Shown: positions 8,721 through 17,636 of the stretch, piece after piece | Layout: every line of letters starts with the position of its first letter | How positions within the stretch are numbered: position 1 is the first letter of the stretch | Assembly (NCBI RefSeq): GCF_030287445.1 | Contig: NZ_JASVWB010000002.1 | Location: 7,502,001 to 7,566,000, forward strand | Length of the DNA stretch: 64,000 bases | Direction of reading: 5' to 3' | Source: Streptomyces sp. ALI-76-A | Lineage (GTDB): Bacteria > Actinomycetota > Actinomycetes > Streptomycetales > Streptomycetaceae | Notes under the pieces: model-generated | Seen by the model: only the letters and a program-made list of their open reading frames with translations | Told to the model about the DNA's origin: nothing | Database searches by the model: none | Made by a program: the position numbers and the translations under genes

Positions 8721-9662
8721 TCAGGCCCGGACCGCCTCCCGCAGGTGGCGGGCGATCAGGGCGTACGTCTCCCGCGCCTTGGCGTCGTCCGAGCCGTCGT
8801 AGCCGTGGTCGGCCCCGGCCACGTCGTGGTGCTCGGCCAGGGATTTCGCCTTGCGCAGCCGCTCGGCGTAGCTCTCGCCCTCCGCCCGCAGCAGGTCGTG
8901 CGCGGCCGTGACGACGAGGGCCGGGGCGATCCCCGTCAGATCGGCGGTGTCCGACGGATGCGCGGGCGACACCAGCGGATCGGCGCGCAGCCGTTCGTCC
9001 GGGACGTACGAGGCGTCGAAGACGTCGGCCATCCACGGCCGCAGCATCGGTCTGGCCACCGAGGCCCGCTTGTCCCGGGCACCGGTCGCCAGGTCCAGCG
9101 GGGGATAGTGCAGGACCTGGAGCGCGATCGAGGGACCGCCCGCCTCCAGCGCCTGACGTGCCACCGCCGCCGCGAGCCCGCCCCCGGCGCTCTGTCCGCC
9201 CACGGTGAGCCGGCTCCCGTCCCAGCCGTGCTCCCCACCGTGCTCGGCCACCCAGCGGACGACCTCGTACGCCTGCCGGGGCGGGGCCGGGAACGGGTGC
9301 TGCGGGGCGACCACGTAGTCGACGTTGATCACGACGACCCCCGCCTCGGCGGCGAGAAAACGGCACAGCGGGTCGTCCGTCTCCGTGAGGGACATGACGT
9401 ACCCGCCTCCGTGGAAGTTGACGTGCACGGGCGGCGCGGCCCGCCCGGGGCTCTCCCCGGCGGGCAGGTACACCGTCGCCCGGGCCGGCGCGACCGAGGT
9501 GGGGACCGTCAACTGCCGTACGACGCGGGGATGCTCGGGGAAGCGGGCGTGGGAAGCCGCCGCCGAGCCGCGCCCGCCGGAGCGCCGGTCCGCGAGCCGG
9601 GTCGCGTGCTGCATCGTCTTGGCGGCGAGGGCGGCCACCGCCGGCCGGGCGAGGAAGGACAT
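8721..9662 (-). CDS. Alpha/beta hydrolase, hormone-sensitive-lipase type esterase
   Basis: This 313-residue hydrolase has the HSL oxyanion motif HGGG (residues 84-87) and the nucleophile elbow GGQSAGG with Ser158. The expected Asp and His appear near the C-terminus (AHDLLRAEGE; GADHGYDGSD). It should cleave short-chain esters in the cytoplasm. The ATG at 9662 was chosen because the hydrolase fold starts there and GGAG precedes it; the longer upstream frame would cross the operator at 9730-9746. It is probably coregulated with the MFS and dehydrogenase genes. Confidence 0.88.
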   Translation of the reverse strand: MSFLARPAVAALAAKTMQHATRLADRRSGGRGSAAASHARFPEHPRVVRQLTVPTSVAPARATVYLPAGESPGRAAPPVHVNFHGGGYVMSLTETDDPLCRFLAAEAGVVVINVDYVVAPQHPFPAPPRQAYEVVRWVAEHGGEHGWDGSRLTVGGQSAGGGLAAAVARQALEAGGPSIALQVLHYPPLDLATGARDKRASVARPMLRPWMADVFDASYVPDERLRADPLVSPAHPSDTADLTGIAPALVVTAAHDLLRAEGESYAERLRKAKSLAEHHDVAGADHGYDGSDDAKARETYALIARHLREAVRA

Positions 9663-9729
9663 GTGGCTCCGATCGCTGGACTCGCGGCGGTCCCGAGGGG
9701 AGGCGAGGGATCCGCCTGACGAGGCGAAT

Positions 9730-9746
9730 TTACTTGACTCAGTCAA
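9730..9746. promoter_or_regulatory. 17-bp operator motif upstream of the esterase
   Basis: TTACTTGACTCAGTCAA contains the perfect 15-bp palindrome CTTGACTCAGTCAAG (9733-9747), 68 bases upstream of the esterase ATG. It matches the operators at 8058-8102. Confidence 0.6.
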
Positions 9747-9916
9747 GGGGGCCAAGGAGTGGATCCGGCGCACGGCGCGCTCCGTCGAGGACGACCGACG
9801 GGACCCGGTCGTACGGGCGGCGCCCTCCACGGTGGCTCCGCGCGGCCCGCGCGGCCGGCGCGGGCGTATGCGGTAGGGTTGGTCCGCATGCTCACACGGA
9901 CAACCGTGGAACGCAT

Positions 9917-9993
<77 letters not shown>

Positions 9994-10012
9994 GCTTCAC
10001 CGCGGGTCGGAG

Positions 10013-10045
10013 GCCGTCTTCTCAGAGATGAGAGGGCGGCTTTTT
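10013..10045 (+). terminator. Rho-independent terminator of tRNA-Pro
   Basis: An 11-bp stem (10013-10023 with 10030-10040, including G-U pairs) with a six-base loop is followed by five Ts at 10041-10045. Confidence 0.85.
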
Positions 10046-10632
10046 CCGTGCCCGCGCCCACGGCGGTCGCGGAGGGGGTCGCGCCGCCCGGCCCTGGGGA
10101 CCCGGCCCGGGAAGGCCGGCCGGGGCGGCGGGCGCGCCGCCCGTGTCGGAGTCCCGGCTCGCACCGGCCACCAGGATCATCATGCCGACCGCCCCAGCAC
10201 CGTCACCCGGCTGCCCGGCTGCCCGGCTGCCCGGCTGCCCGGCTGAGTCTGGCGGCCGTCTCCCGGCACCGCACGGGCGGACTGACCGCGGAGGCGACGG
10301 GCGTGTTGCAAGGTCGTGAAGCGGGGGCGGGAAACCTTGACCGGGGATCGGCGCGGTGCCCAAGCTCTTGGTGTGACCGCGATGAATCCTTCCGTTCCGC
10401 GGCTTCGCGCCGGCCTGGGGTGTCCTGCCCCGGCCGTGTGTGCGTGTCGCTGACCACAGCACCCTCGTCCTGCGCCGGGCCCGGTGTTCCGGCCGGTCGC
10501 CTCCGCGGGATGTCGTCTTCAGCGCCCCGTGCTCCTCCTCGTACTCCGTGCAGGCCCAAGCGCCTCACCCGCGCGTATGTCCTCTGCTCCGACAGCAAGC
10601 GACTGTCGGCGATCCGCCGAAAGGGATCCACC
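10046..10632. other. 587-bp non-coding stretch upstream of the dioxygenase
   Basis: No gene with convincing codon use or homology is visible. The stretch contains the 8-bp tandem repeat at 10206-10245 and, at its end, the promoter region and AAGGG ribosome site of the TauD-like gene. Confidence 0.6.
10206..10245. repeat. Five tandem copies of CCCGGCTG
   Basis: Five perfect 8-bp units lie in the intergenic stretch after the tRNA. The length is likely to vary between strains. Confidence 0.9.
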
Positions 10633-11613
10633 GTGACCGTCACCGCGCCCGCCGCCACCGCCACTCCCGCCACCGCCCCTGCCGTCCTCACCGTCGACCG
10701 GGTCGGCGGCCGGATCGGCGCCGTGCTCTCCGGTGTCCGCCTCGGCGGTGACCTGGACGAGGCCACCGTCGCCGCGATCCGTGCCGCCGTCCTGGAGCAC
10801 AAGGTCGTCTTCTTCCGCGACCAGCACCACCTCGACGCCGTGGGGCACGAGGCGTTCGGCCGGCTGCTCGGCGAGCTCGTCGCGCACCCCACCGTCCCCT
10901 CCGTCGACGGCCGTTACGCCCTCGGCATCGACAACGACCACGGCGGCCGCGCCAACCAGTGGCACACCGACGTCACCTTCGTGCCCGCCTACCCGGCCTT
11001 CTCCATCCTGCGCGCCGAGATCGTCCCGCCCTACGGCGGCAACACCCTGTGGGCCAACACGGCCGCCGCCTACTCCGGACTCCCCGCCCCCCTGCGGGTG
11101 TTGGCCGAGTCGCTGCGCGGCGTGCACACCAACGACTACGACTACGCCGCCACCCGCCCCGACGCGCCGCCGCGGGAGCTGGAACAGCACCGGAAGGTCT
11201 TCACGTCGATCACCTTCCGGACCGAGCACCCGGTCGTGCGCGTCCACCCCGAGACCGGCGAACGCACCCTGGTGCTCGGGAGTTTCCTGCAGAAGCTCAC
11301 CGGCTTCAGCGGTCGTGACTCGCACGCCCTCGTCGAAGTCCTCCAGTCGCACATCGAACGACCGGAGAACACCGTCCGCTGGCAGTGGCGCGCCGGCGAC
11401 GTCGCGATCTGGGACAACCGTGCCACCCAGCACTACGGTGTCGACGACTCCGACGACCACGAGCGCACCCTGCGCCGCGTCACCGTCGACGGTGACGTGC
11501 CGGTCGGCGTCGACGGCCGCCGTTCGACGCTGCTCGCCCCGGAGGCGGTACCCGAGCCGGGCCACGGCATCGCCTCCGGCGCCTCCACCGACGGCGTGCT
11601 CGCACAGGCCTGA
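10633..11613 (+). CDS. TauD/TfdA-family Fe(II)/2-oxoglutarate dioxygenase, sulfate-ester type
   Basis: This 326-residue oxygenase has the iron triad His111-x-Asp113 (WHTDVTF) and His267 (TQHYGVDD), with Arg278 (HERTLRRV) for 2-oxoglutarate. The segments [16 protein letters not shown] and [10 protein letters not shown] resemble alkylsulfatase/taurine dioxygenases that release sulfite or aldehyde for sulfur supply; the exact substrate is uncertain. Translation starts at GTG 10633 after AAGGGATCCACC. It is the last chromosomal gene before the integrated element. The 160 bases after its stop should contain the element's left end. Confidence 0.88.
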   Translation: MTVTAPAATATPATAPAVLTVDRVGGRIGAVLSGVRLGGDLDEATVAAIRAAVLEHKVVFFRDQHHLDAVGHEAFGRLLGELVAHPTVPSVDGRYALGIDNDHGGRANQWHTDVTFVPAYPAFSILRAEIVPPYGGNTLWANTAAAYSGLPAPLRVLAESLRGVHTNDYDYAATRPDAPPRELEQHRKVFTSITFRTEHPVVRVHPETGERTLVLGSFLQKLTGFSGRDSHALVEVLQSHIERPENTVRWQWRAGDVAIWDNRATQHYGVDDSDDHERTLRRVTVDGDVPVGVDGRRSTLLAPEAVPEPGHGIASGASTDGVLAQA

Positions 11614-11773
11614 CGTCACCGGCCGGAGGCCGGACCAGCCGTCCAACGGCCGCCGTCCGGGCCCCTGCTGTCGTTCGCTGTCACTCCGGCCGGCACGGGT
11701 GTGGCGCGGCCGCGGACGTCTCCCTCCCCCGAAAGTGAAGCTAAGACACTAGCCGCAGGGCTACAGTCACCAC

Positions 11774-13414
11774 ATGGCCTTCGACCCGTCGTACCTGCAC
11801 CTCGTCTTCCCCGACACACAGTTTGAGGCTTACCTGTACGGGCGCGCATCCCGCGACCCGAACAAGAGGGGAGACAGCGTCGAAGACCAGCTCAGCGCTG
11901 GCCGGGCGATGTGCCAGACCCACAACTGGCACATCGCCGAGGAGTTCAAGGACCTCGGCCTATCCGCCTCACGGCACGCAAAGCAGTCTCGCGACGACTT
12001 CGAAGACCTCCTCGAAGCCATCGAAGACACCCCCGCCCGCCCCGGCGTCATCCGCATCGTCGTCGCCTACGAAGCCTCCCGCTACTACCGGGACCTTGAG
12101 GCGTACGTCCGGCTCCGCGCAGCCTGCCTCAACGCGGGCGTCCTGCTCTGCTACAAGGGGACCGTCTACGACCTCAGCCGCAGCGACGACCGCAAAGCCA
12201 CGGCCATGGACGCCATCGCCGCGGAAGGCGAAGCCGACGACATCCGCGACCGGAACCTGCGCACAGCGCGCCGGACAGCTGCTGCCGGCGACCCCCATGG
12301 CCGACTGCTGTTCGGATACAGCCGCGACTACGAGGTCGTCAACGGCCAACTCAGGTGCGTGCGCCAGTACGAGAACAAGGTGACTGGCCCTTACGTGTAC
12401 CGGTCCATCGCCCACATTGATCAAGGCAGTTCGGTCGCCTCCTTGCTCCGCTGGCTCAACTCAGAACCGAACGCGGCCCGAGCCGACGGCCGCCCGTGGA
12501 ACACACGGAACGTCCGCCTGATGCTTCTCAATCGCGCGTATCTGGGGGAGCGGAAGAACAAGGGCGAGTGGACGCCTGCGACCTGGCCGGCCATCAAGGG
12601 CCTTGACACTCCGGCCGGCCGGGCCATGTTCAACCGGGTCACGGCCACGCTTACGGATCCTGCTCGGTGCATGCAGCGTGGGTCGGCACCAGTGCATCTG
12701 CAGACGTTGATCGCGCTGTGCGGGGAGTGCGGTGACCATGCCCTGCTGGAAGGGCAGCCCATCAGAGGGGTGCCGTACCTGCGGTGTCGGGAGAAGCAGG
12801 ACACGAGTGTCCGCGAGGACTGGGCAGATGCCTTCGTTGAGGAAGCGGTGCTGAAGTGGTTCCGGAAGAAGCGGGAGGCCACGGCCGCCCTTGTGGCCGA
12901 CGACGGGGAGATTGAGGAGAAGGTCGCCGCCGCGCAGCGGCGCATCAACAGCTTCGAGGAGCAGCTGGCCGAGGCCCGGTCGCTGGCGGAGGAGTTCGAC
13001 GAAGAGTCGGGCCGCTTCAAGCTGTCAGCGGCTTCACTCGCGTCGATGGAGCAGCGCCTTGTGCCGAAGCTGGAGCAGGAGCGGAAGAAGCTTCAGGACA
13101 TGACGGGGGTGTCGCCGCTGTTGCTGTCGCTTCTGAATGCGGAGGACCCGGATGTTGTGTGGAACGGGCGGCTGGCGACCGAGACGGAGGTGGGCCGCCC
13201 GGCGTTGACGCTGGAGCAGCGGCGTGAAGTGCTGCGTACGGTGGTGACGGTGCGGTTGTACAAGGCCAAGACGCCTGGCGTTCATTGGCTGGAGCCGGAC
13301 CGGATCCGGTTGTCGTTCGTGGGGGAGGCCGGTTTCAGGGACGGACGACTCCGTGTTCCCGCGAGCGTTCCCGCTCCGGGTGCCTCTGCTGCTGGTGCTC
13401 CCGGAGCTGTATGA
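11774..13414 (+). CDS. Large serine recombinase (integrase)
   Basis: This 546-residue integrase has the resolvase catalytic domain at the N-terminus with Ser26 in YGRASRDPNKRGDSVEDQ. A recombinase domain follows (NVRLMLLNRAYLGERKNKGEW), then a zinc-ribbon-like part (CGECG...RCREK) and a C-terminal coiled coil (residues ~380-440). It is expected to recombine attP with a chromosomal attB without homology. The third-position G/C bias is weaker than in neighbouring chromosomal genes. Its 3' end overlaps the convergent gene at 13335-13886 by 80 bases. A short dyad, TAGCC-GCAG-GGCTA, lies just before the ATG. Confidence 0.95.
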   Translation: MAFDPSYLHLVFPDTQFEAYLYGRASRDPNKRGDSVEDQLSAGRAMCQTHNWHIAEEFKDLGLSASRHAKQSRDDFEDLLEAIEDTPARPGVIRIVVAYEASRYYRDLEAYVRLRAACLNAGVLLCYKGTVYDLSRSDDRKATAMDAIAAEGEADDIRDRNLRTARRTAAAGDPHGRLLFGYSRDYEVVNGQLRCVRQYENKVTGPYVYRSIAHIDQGSSVASLLRWLNSEPNAARADGRPWNTRNVRLMLLNRAYLGERKNKGEWTPATWPAIKGLDTPAGRAMFNRVTATLTDPARCMQRGSAPVHLQTLIALCGECGDHALLEGQPIRGVPYLRCREKQDTSVREDWADAFVEEAVLKWFRKKREATAALVADDGEIEEKVAAAQRRINSFEEQLAEARSLAEEFDEESGRFKLSAASLASMEQRLVPKLEQERKKLQDMTGVSPLLLSLLNAEDPDVVWNGRLATETEVGRPALTLEQRREVLRTVVTVRLYKAKTPGVHWLEPDRIRLSFVGEAGFRDGRLRVPASVPAPGASAAGAPGAV

Positions 13415-13886
13415 CCTTGCTCTGCTCCGGCACGCCGGGGGCGAACTTGCCATCGTGGAACATGCGGAACGTAGCTTCCATCGTTTCCGCGATGACAGTC
13501 GCGCGCCGCTCTTCGAACTCGGCGGCCAGGGCCTCGCGTTCGGCTTGGAGTCGGGCTGCGAGGCCGGCGCGTTCGGCCGCCATGTCCCGGTTGAGGCGGC
13601 CCTGTTCGTTTTCTAGGGCTGCTTGAGCGGCGAAGTACCGGCTTCTTTCGGCGACAGTCTCGCGTTGGGCGGCGGCGAGGATGCGGCGCTCGTCTCTGGT
13701 GTCCACTATCCAGTTGCGGATGAGGATGAGCGCGAGGAGCGTGAGGGCGGTGAGGGTGAGGCACGTCCCGCCGAGGGTGCGGGGCAAGTCGTCGACGATG
13801 GTGCCGTAGACAACCACTGACAGGCCGCCGACCACCGCCGTTCCTGCTGCGCCGGCCATGGCTCGTGTGCTGCCCGTGAGACCCAT
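13335..13886 (-). CDS. Membrane-anchored coiled-coil protein of mobile elements
   Basis: The 183-residue protein has two N-terminal hydrophobic segments (residues ~12-34 and ~41-60), then a long charged helical region rich in Ala/Glu/Arg (residues ~65-150). It ends with a polar tail (EREHGVVRP-type). I recall similar proteins in Streptomyces integrative elements but know no function. The stop lies 80 bases inside the integrase 3' end on the opposite strand. Confidence 0.7.
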   Translation of the reverse strand: MGLTGSTRAMAGAAGTAVVGGLSVVVYGTIVDDLPRTLGGTCLTLTALTLLALILIRNWIVDTRDERRILAAAQRETVAERSRYFAAQAALENEQGRLNRDMAAERAGLAARLQAEREALAAEFEERRATVIAETMEATFRMFHDGKFAPGVPEQSKVIQLREHQQQRHPERERSREHGVVRP

Positions 13887-13899
13887 ACGTACCCCCGCA

Positions 13900-14349
13900 T
13901 CACATCTGTGCTGCTGCTTCTCCGGGGTCCGCGGTGTGGGTGGAGGGCTCGTCTTCGAGACGCTTGAGGCGCTCGATGGTTGCGTATAGCAGCTGGCGCC
14001 CTACTTCGTCCTGAATTCCCAGCCGATCGGCCGCTTCTTCCGGAGTGAGGCTAGAGCCTACCTGCGTTCGATCGGTTTCGGACAGTGACTGGAGTGCTTC
14101 GGGTGTCAGAACGCCACCTTCCACAAGCAGAGTCCGCAGGTCCAGTTGTGTTGCCTCGGCGATGGCGGGGTAAAACCGGGCGTCCGGTAGGGCTTTTCCT
14201 TGCCACATGCGGGTGACGCTGCTTTCGACCATGCCCGTATCGCGTGCGAAGCGTGCCTTGCTGCCGTGTCCGGTGTAGCCAGCGCGTTGGGCTGCGGGCA
14301 CAACGATGGCCGCGAACTGCTGCGCGCGCGTGGGGGTCCCATCCGTCAT
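13900..14349 (-). CDS. Helix-turn-helix repressor, probable element immunity repressor
   Basis: This 149-residue protein has an N-terminal Xre-like HTH (GSKARFARDTGMVESSVTRMWQG, residues ~27-50) and a C-terminal helical part (LTPEEAADRLGIQDEVGRQ). It is divergent from a second small HTH gene. The 257-bp space between them holds several palindromes, including CCTTGCGCGCAAGG. This is the layout of a temperate-phage lysis/lysogeny or plasmid-transfer switch, so it probably represses the rightward early operon. The ATG at 14349 was chosen over the longer frame, which would cross the operators. Confidence 0.82.
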   Translation of the reverse strand: MTDGTPTRAQQFAAIVVPAAQRAGYTGHGSKARFARDTGMVESSVTRMWQGKALPDARFYPAIAEATQLDLRTLLVEGGVLTPEALQSLSETDRTQVGSSLTPEEAADRLGIQDEVGRQLLYATIERLKRLEDEPSTHTADPGEAAAQM

Positions 14350-14364
14350 GTCCGCTGACTCTAC

Positions 14365-14549
14365 CTCCCTAGATAGGGAGATAGCCAGAAACTTCCTTGC
14401 GCGCAAGGATCCCGATTGAGCCACTGACCTGCGTTAACGCAGGCCATACGCCCTAGTGAACACGCGTTCGAACCTATTTGCCGTAAATCTCTTGCGAACC
14501 TTGCTTGCGCGCAAGGAATGTTCATGGCAGAGTCTTGCTCGTGAGCAAG
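14365..14549. promoter_or_regulatory. Multi-operator switch region between divergent HTH genes
   Basis: Five perfect palindromes occur: CTCCCTAGATAGGGAG (14365-14380), CCTTGCGCGCAAGG (14395-14408), CCTGCGTTAACGCAGG (14428-14443), CTTGCGCGCAAG (14504-14515) and CTTGCTCGTGAGCAAG (14534-14549). The first two flank the repressor promoter and the last two the rightward promoter. The shared CTTGC...GCAAG arms suggest one or both HTH proteins bind here. Confidence 0.7.
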
Positions 14550-14606
14550 GAACTCCCTGCTACCAGCGACAACCCCTGCCAACCCCCCAGCGAGGGAGGT
14601 GACTAC

Positions 14607-14831
14607 GTGTTCCGTCTGGACGTACCCAAGCTCCTCGAAGCCGCGAAGGCCCACGGAGACAACACCCAGGCCCAGATCGCCCGCAGGACCGGAATCGCCG
14701 AATCGTCCGTGTCCCGCTATCTCCGCGGCGAAGCCCAGCCTGACCTGAACTCGGCCATGCGACTCGCCGAGCAGTACAACCTCGACCTCCGCGGCGTCAT
14801 CAAGCGCGTGCCCATCCAGGCCGCCGCATGA
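14607..14831 (+). CDS. Cro-like small HTH protein
   Basis: The 74-residue protein has an Xre-type HTH (TQAQIARRTGIAESSVSRYLRGEAQPDLN). It starts at GTG 14607 behind a near-perfect GGGAGGTGA ribosome site, rather than at the ATG further upstream that would overlap the operators. It is the first gene rightward from the divergent switch, the Cro or activator position. Its stop overlaps the next start (ATGA). Confidence 0.85.
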   Translation: MFRLDVPKLLEAAKAHGDNTQAQIARRTGIAESSVSRYLRGEAQPDLNSAMRLAEQYNLDLRGVIKRVPIQAAA

Positions 14832-15010
14832 CCCGCGAAGAGCGCCACGCCATTCTCGGCCCCGCCCTCATCGCCCACATCGATGAGCTGGTGGAGGCGG
14901 CGCCCGAACCGACCCCCGAAGTGGTCGAGAAGCTGCGCCGGATCATGACGCGCCCGGCCGGTGAAATTCCTGCCGCGCAGCCGGCCGCTCCTGCGTCCGA
15001 CGCTGCCTGA
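14828..15010 (+). CDS. Small acidic protein of unknown function
   Basis: The 60-residue product begins MTREERHAILGPALIAHI. It is helical in its first half (HIDELVEAAPEPTPEVVEKLRRIM) with an Ala/Pro tail. It is translationally coupled to the HTH gene through ATGA. No known domain. Confidence 0.7.
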   Translation: MTREERHAILGPALIAHIDELVEAAPEPTPEVVEKLRRIMTRPAGEIPAAQPAAPASDAA

Positions 15011-15019
15011 TTCCCCAAA

Positions 15020-15068
15020 CGCCGAAGGACCGCCCTGCTTGCCGGCTGACGGTCCCTCGACTTCGGCG
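15020..15068 (+). terminator. Hairpin separating the regulatory genes from the main operon
   Basis: Outer arms CGCCGAAG/CTTCGGCG and inner arms GGACCG/CGGTCC form a bulged hairpin without a T-tract. It could attenuate transcription into the main operon. Confidence 0.45.
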
Positions 15069-15099
15069 ACCCCTACACACCAGAAGGAGAGGCCACCGA

Positions 15100-15345
15100 A
15101 TGGCCACATCATCTCAGACCCCCAGCGCGGTACTGCCGCTGCATGAGGCGCCCCGACCGCTGCCGTCGTTCGTCGACCGGGACGGCGACCTGTGGGTGCC
15201 GAACGGTCGCACCGCGGACGGGGAGCTGCTGCTCGCCTGCCCGGCGCCGCAGGACCCGGCCGACGCGGGGGCTGGCGAGTCATTCCCGTGGACGCTGCGC
15301 AGCGTGCGTCTGGCGTTCGGTCCGTTGAAGGCGGTGGCCGCGTGA
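15100..15345 (+). CDS. Conserved small element protein
   Basis: The 81-residue protein has a compact core, PSFVDRDGDLWVPNGRTADGELLL, of the type found in actinobacterial phages and elements. It has an AAGGAGAGG ribosome site. It opens the long overlapping operon and is coupled to the next gene by GTGA. Function unknown. Confidence 0.75.
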   Translation: MATSSQTPSAVLPLHEAPRPLPSFVDRDGDLWVPNGRTADGELLLACPAPQDPADAGAGESFPWTLRSVRLAFGPLKAVAA

Positions 15346-15773
15346 GCGCCCCGATGACGCATGACCCGCTGGTCGTGAACACGAGGGACGGCGTGGTGTG
15401 GCTGCGTCGTGCGGTGACCGAGGACGGGCACGGCCTGTACGCGGTGACGGACTCCTGCAAGTGCCCGCCTTATCTGATGGCGACGCTGGCGGAGTTGGCG
15501 GCGCACGGGATTGTCGGGTCGGCGGATGCGCTGCCGATGCCGGCGGGCCCGGAGCCGCGTTCCCACAGCGTCCTCGACCGTGCCCGGGACGCCCTGGGTG
15601 CCCGCCTGGCGAAGGACGATCTGCGTCTCGTCCTGGAGAACGTCATCAGGTACGCGGCCGAGCTGGAGGCGGAGCGGCACTCGACGAACGAGGCGCTCTC
15701 CGACGCGGCTGAGCAGCTGCGCGCGGACCGGGACCGGATCATCGAGCTTGAGGCGAGTGATCGCCTTGGCTAG
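15342..15773 (+). CDS. Unknown element protein with C-terminal coiled coil
   Basis: This 143-residue product starts at GTG 15342, overlapping the previous stop by four bases; an ATG at 15354 is an alternative. The N-terminal half (DGVVWLRRAVTEDGHGLYAV) looks globular. Residues ~85-135 form a probable coiled coil (LEAERHSTNEALSDAAEQL). No known domain. Confidence 0.7.
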   Translation: MSAPMTHDPLVVNTRDGVVWLRRAVTEDGHGLYAVTDSCKCPPYLMATLAELAAHGIVGSADALPMPAGPEPRSHSVLDRARDALGARLAKDDLRLVLENVIRYAAELEAERHSTNEALSDAAEQLRADRDRIIELEASDRLG

Positions 15774-16215
15774 CACCAGATCACTGCCGCGCCTGACAGG
15801 CACGCCGCTCGAACGAATCATGCAGCGCACCGATCGCACCGGCGAATGCTGGCTGTGGCGCGGCCGCTTGAACAAGGACGGATACGCCGAGCACAAGCTG
15901 CACGGCAGGACGCACATGGCTCATCGCACGACCTACGAGAGCCTGGTCGGCCCCATCCCCGACGGGATGCAGCTTGATCACCGCTGTCGCGTTCGGCACT
16001 GCGTCAATCCGGCTCACCTGGAACCGGTGACGTCCCGGGAGAACACCCTCCGAGGTGTCGGTCTCGCTAAGCAAAACGCCGATAAGACCCACTGCCCGCA
16101 GGGCCACCCGTACGACGAGGCAAACACCTACCGCTACAAGAACTACCGCCGGTGCAAGACGTGCCTGCGCGAGCGGGCCCGCGCATATCGGGCGGCCAAG
16201 CGGGGTGGCAGCTGA
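15757..16215 (+). CDS. HNH endonuclease
   Basis: This 152-residue phage-type HNH protein has the nuclease core MQLDHRCRVRHCVNPAHLEPV and SREN. It also carries a C-terminal zinc-finger-like tail with CPQGHPYDEANTY and RRCKTCLRER. Such nucleases nick or cut DNA and often act as homing or packaging-associated enzymes. It starts at GTG 15757, inside the end of the preceding gene (17-base overlap); TTG 15766 is an alternative. The stop overlaps the next ATG. Confidence 0.88.
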   Translation: MIALASTRSLPRLTGTPLERIMQRTDRTGECWLWRGRLNKDGYAEHKLHGRTHMAHRTTYESLVGPIPDGMQLDHRCRVRHCVNPAHLEPVTSRENTLRGVGLAKQNADKTHCPQGHPYDEANTYRYKNYRRCKTCLRERARAYRAAKRGGS

Positions 16216-16487
16216 TGTACGACACCCACACGCCCACGGAGTGGGCTGCTGCCGGGTCCCTCGGCGTGACCGCGATCAGTCTCATCAGCCTCGCGATGGC
16301 TTTCGCTGACGCGGACGCCGGCTACTTCGACCCGCGCTACCAGCTGGGCCGCCTCGTCGAGGCCGGTCGTCTGGACCCGCTGCTGATCGTGGTCGGCCCC
16401 ACGTGGGCCGCTGCCCGTGACGCCGTCCTTGACCTGGCCGCGCTGGTCCTTCTCCTCACCACCAGCCCGAAGGGGGCGCTCCGATGA
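16215..16487 (+). CDS. Small membrane protein
   Basis: The 90-residue product has two hydrophobic segments (residues ~11-30, AAGSLGVTAISLISLAMAFA, and ~70-85) around a polar loop (DPRYQLGRLVEAGRLD). It is coupled by TGATG to the HNH gene. Function unknown. Confidence 0.65.
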   Translation: MYDTHTPTEWAAAGSLGVTAISLISLAMAFADADAGYFDPRYQLGRLVEAGRLDPLLIVVGPTWAAARDAVLDLAALVLLLTTSPKGALR

Positions 16488-16768
16488 CTGGACCCGAGCA
16501 CTACCGCGAGGCCGAGCGTCTCACGGAACAGGCCAGCACTTGGGCGAACGCGGACATGGGCTGGAAGGCCCACCTGTCCAGCGAGGAGCGGATCGCGTAC
16601 CGCATGGCCGATCTGGCTGAGGCGCAGGTGCACGCCACCCTCGCCGCTGCCGCCGCAACTGCGATGGGCGCGCCCGTCGACGGGGAGGCCGACAGCGGCC
16701 TTCCTCCTCAGGACGCCAAGGCGTGGAACGCCGTGGCCGGAGTCAACGGGAAGGGCGGCCAGCGATGA
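16484..16768 (+). CDS. Unknown helical element protein
   Basis: The 94-residue product is predominantly helical (MTGPEHYREAERLTEQAST) and resembles small proteins repeated in Streptomyces elements. It is coupled to its neighbours by ATGA at both ends. Confidence 0.7.
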   Translation: MTGPEHYREAERLTEQASTWANADMGWKAHLSSEERIAYRMADLAEAQVHATLAAAAATAMGAPVDGEADSGLPPQDAKAWNAVAGVNGKGGQR

Positions 16769-17163
16769 AGAACCCCGAGCCCACCAGCAGTGTCCCGCCG
16801 CTCTCCTTCGAGCTCCGCTCCGACCACCTCGCCGGGTACCTCCGCGCCGACAAGATCCGCACCGACACCTTCGTCTCCCTCGTCGCGGGGTGGGGCGACC
16901 CGGACACCCGGGACGAGGCGATCGCCGCACTGGACGCGCTGGCCGAGGTGGTGCAGGGCCCGCGTGGTGAGGGCGAGTTGGATGCGGCGGTCGAGGAGAT
17001 CGAGGGCGTCGCGTCGATGGACACCGCTCGCATCGAGGTCGACGCGAGGACGGCCCGGCGGTTGTTCGCGGAGCTGTCGACAGTGGCAACGAAGCTGTGG
17101 CGGTTCAACCCGCTGAGCGTGCGGATGATCCCCGGCCAGCAGGACGGGAGGCGCACCGCATGA
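16765..17163 (+). CDS. Unknown element protein
   Basis: The 132-residue protein has an acidic helical centre (DPDTRDEAIAALDALAEVV; ELDAAVEEIEGVASM) and a basic C-terminus. No known domain or membrane segment. It sits within the overlapping operon. Confidence 0.7.
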   Translation: MKNPEPTSSVPPLSFELRSDHLAGYLRADKIRTDTFVSLVAGWGDPDTRDEAIAALDALAEVVQGPRGEGELDAAVEEIEGVASMDTARIEVDARTARRLFAELSTVATKLWRFNPLSVRMIPGQQDGRRTA

Positions 17164-17636
17164 GCGCCCGTGACGAGGCCGTCGAGATGATCCGCCGTAT
17201 CTGCCCGGCGCACCTGAGCGCCGACGAGTACGGACGGATCCTCGCGGAGAAGTTCGACACCCACCGCGCCGAAGTCCTTGCCGAGGAAGGGCTGCTGCTC
17301 AAGGCAGACGTCGTCGCCTGGCTGGTGAAGAAAGCCCGCGAGGAGACGCCGGTGTGGCAGCTCGCCTCGAAGGCCGACCGCGGCGCGATCCGCCCCGACA
17401 ACCTGCGGATGCTGCCCGCCACCTTCTTCGAGGTCGACCGCAACTACACCAGCGGGACTTGGCAGTTCCGCTGCGAGGCCATCAGCGCCAGCCCCACGAC
17501 AGGGGAGCCTCGCGCTCTGGGCTGGAAGCGCGCCCCCGTGTACGACGTCCACCTCTGGCACGCGGTGGCGCTGGACCCGGACGACTGGGCGCACGGCGGC
17601 TGGACCGACGTCACCGAGGCGGGTGAGGGCCGATGA
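17160..17636 (+). CDS. Unknown element protein
   Basis: The 158-residue soluble product begins MSARDEAVEMIRRICPAHL and has Trp-rich C-terminal strands (YDVHLWHAVALDPDDWAHGGW). The ATG overlaps the previous stop. Function unknown. Confidence 0.7.
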   Translation: MSARDEAVEMIRRICPAHLSADEYGRILAEKFDTHRAEVLAEEGLLLKADVVAWLVKKAREETPVWQLASKADRGAIRPDNLRMLPATFFEVDRNYTSGTWQFRCEAISASPTTGEPRALGWKRAPVYDVHLWHAVALDPDDWAHGGWTDVTEAGEGR

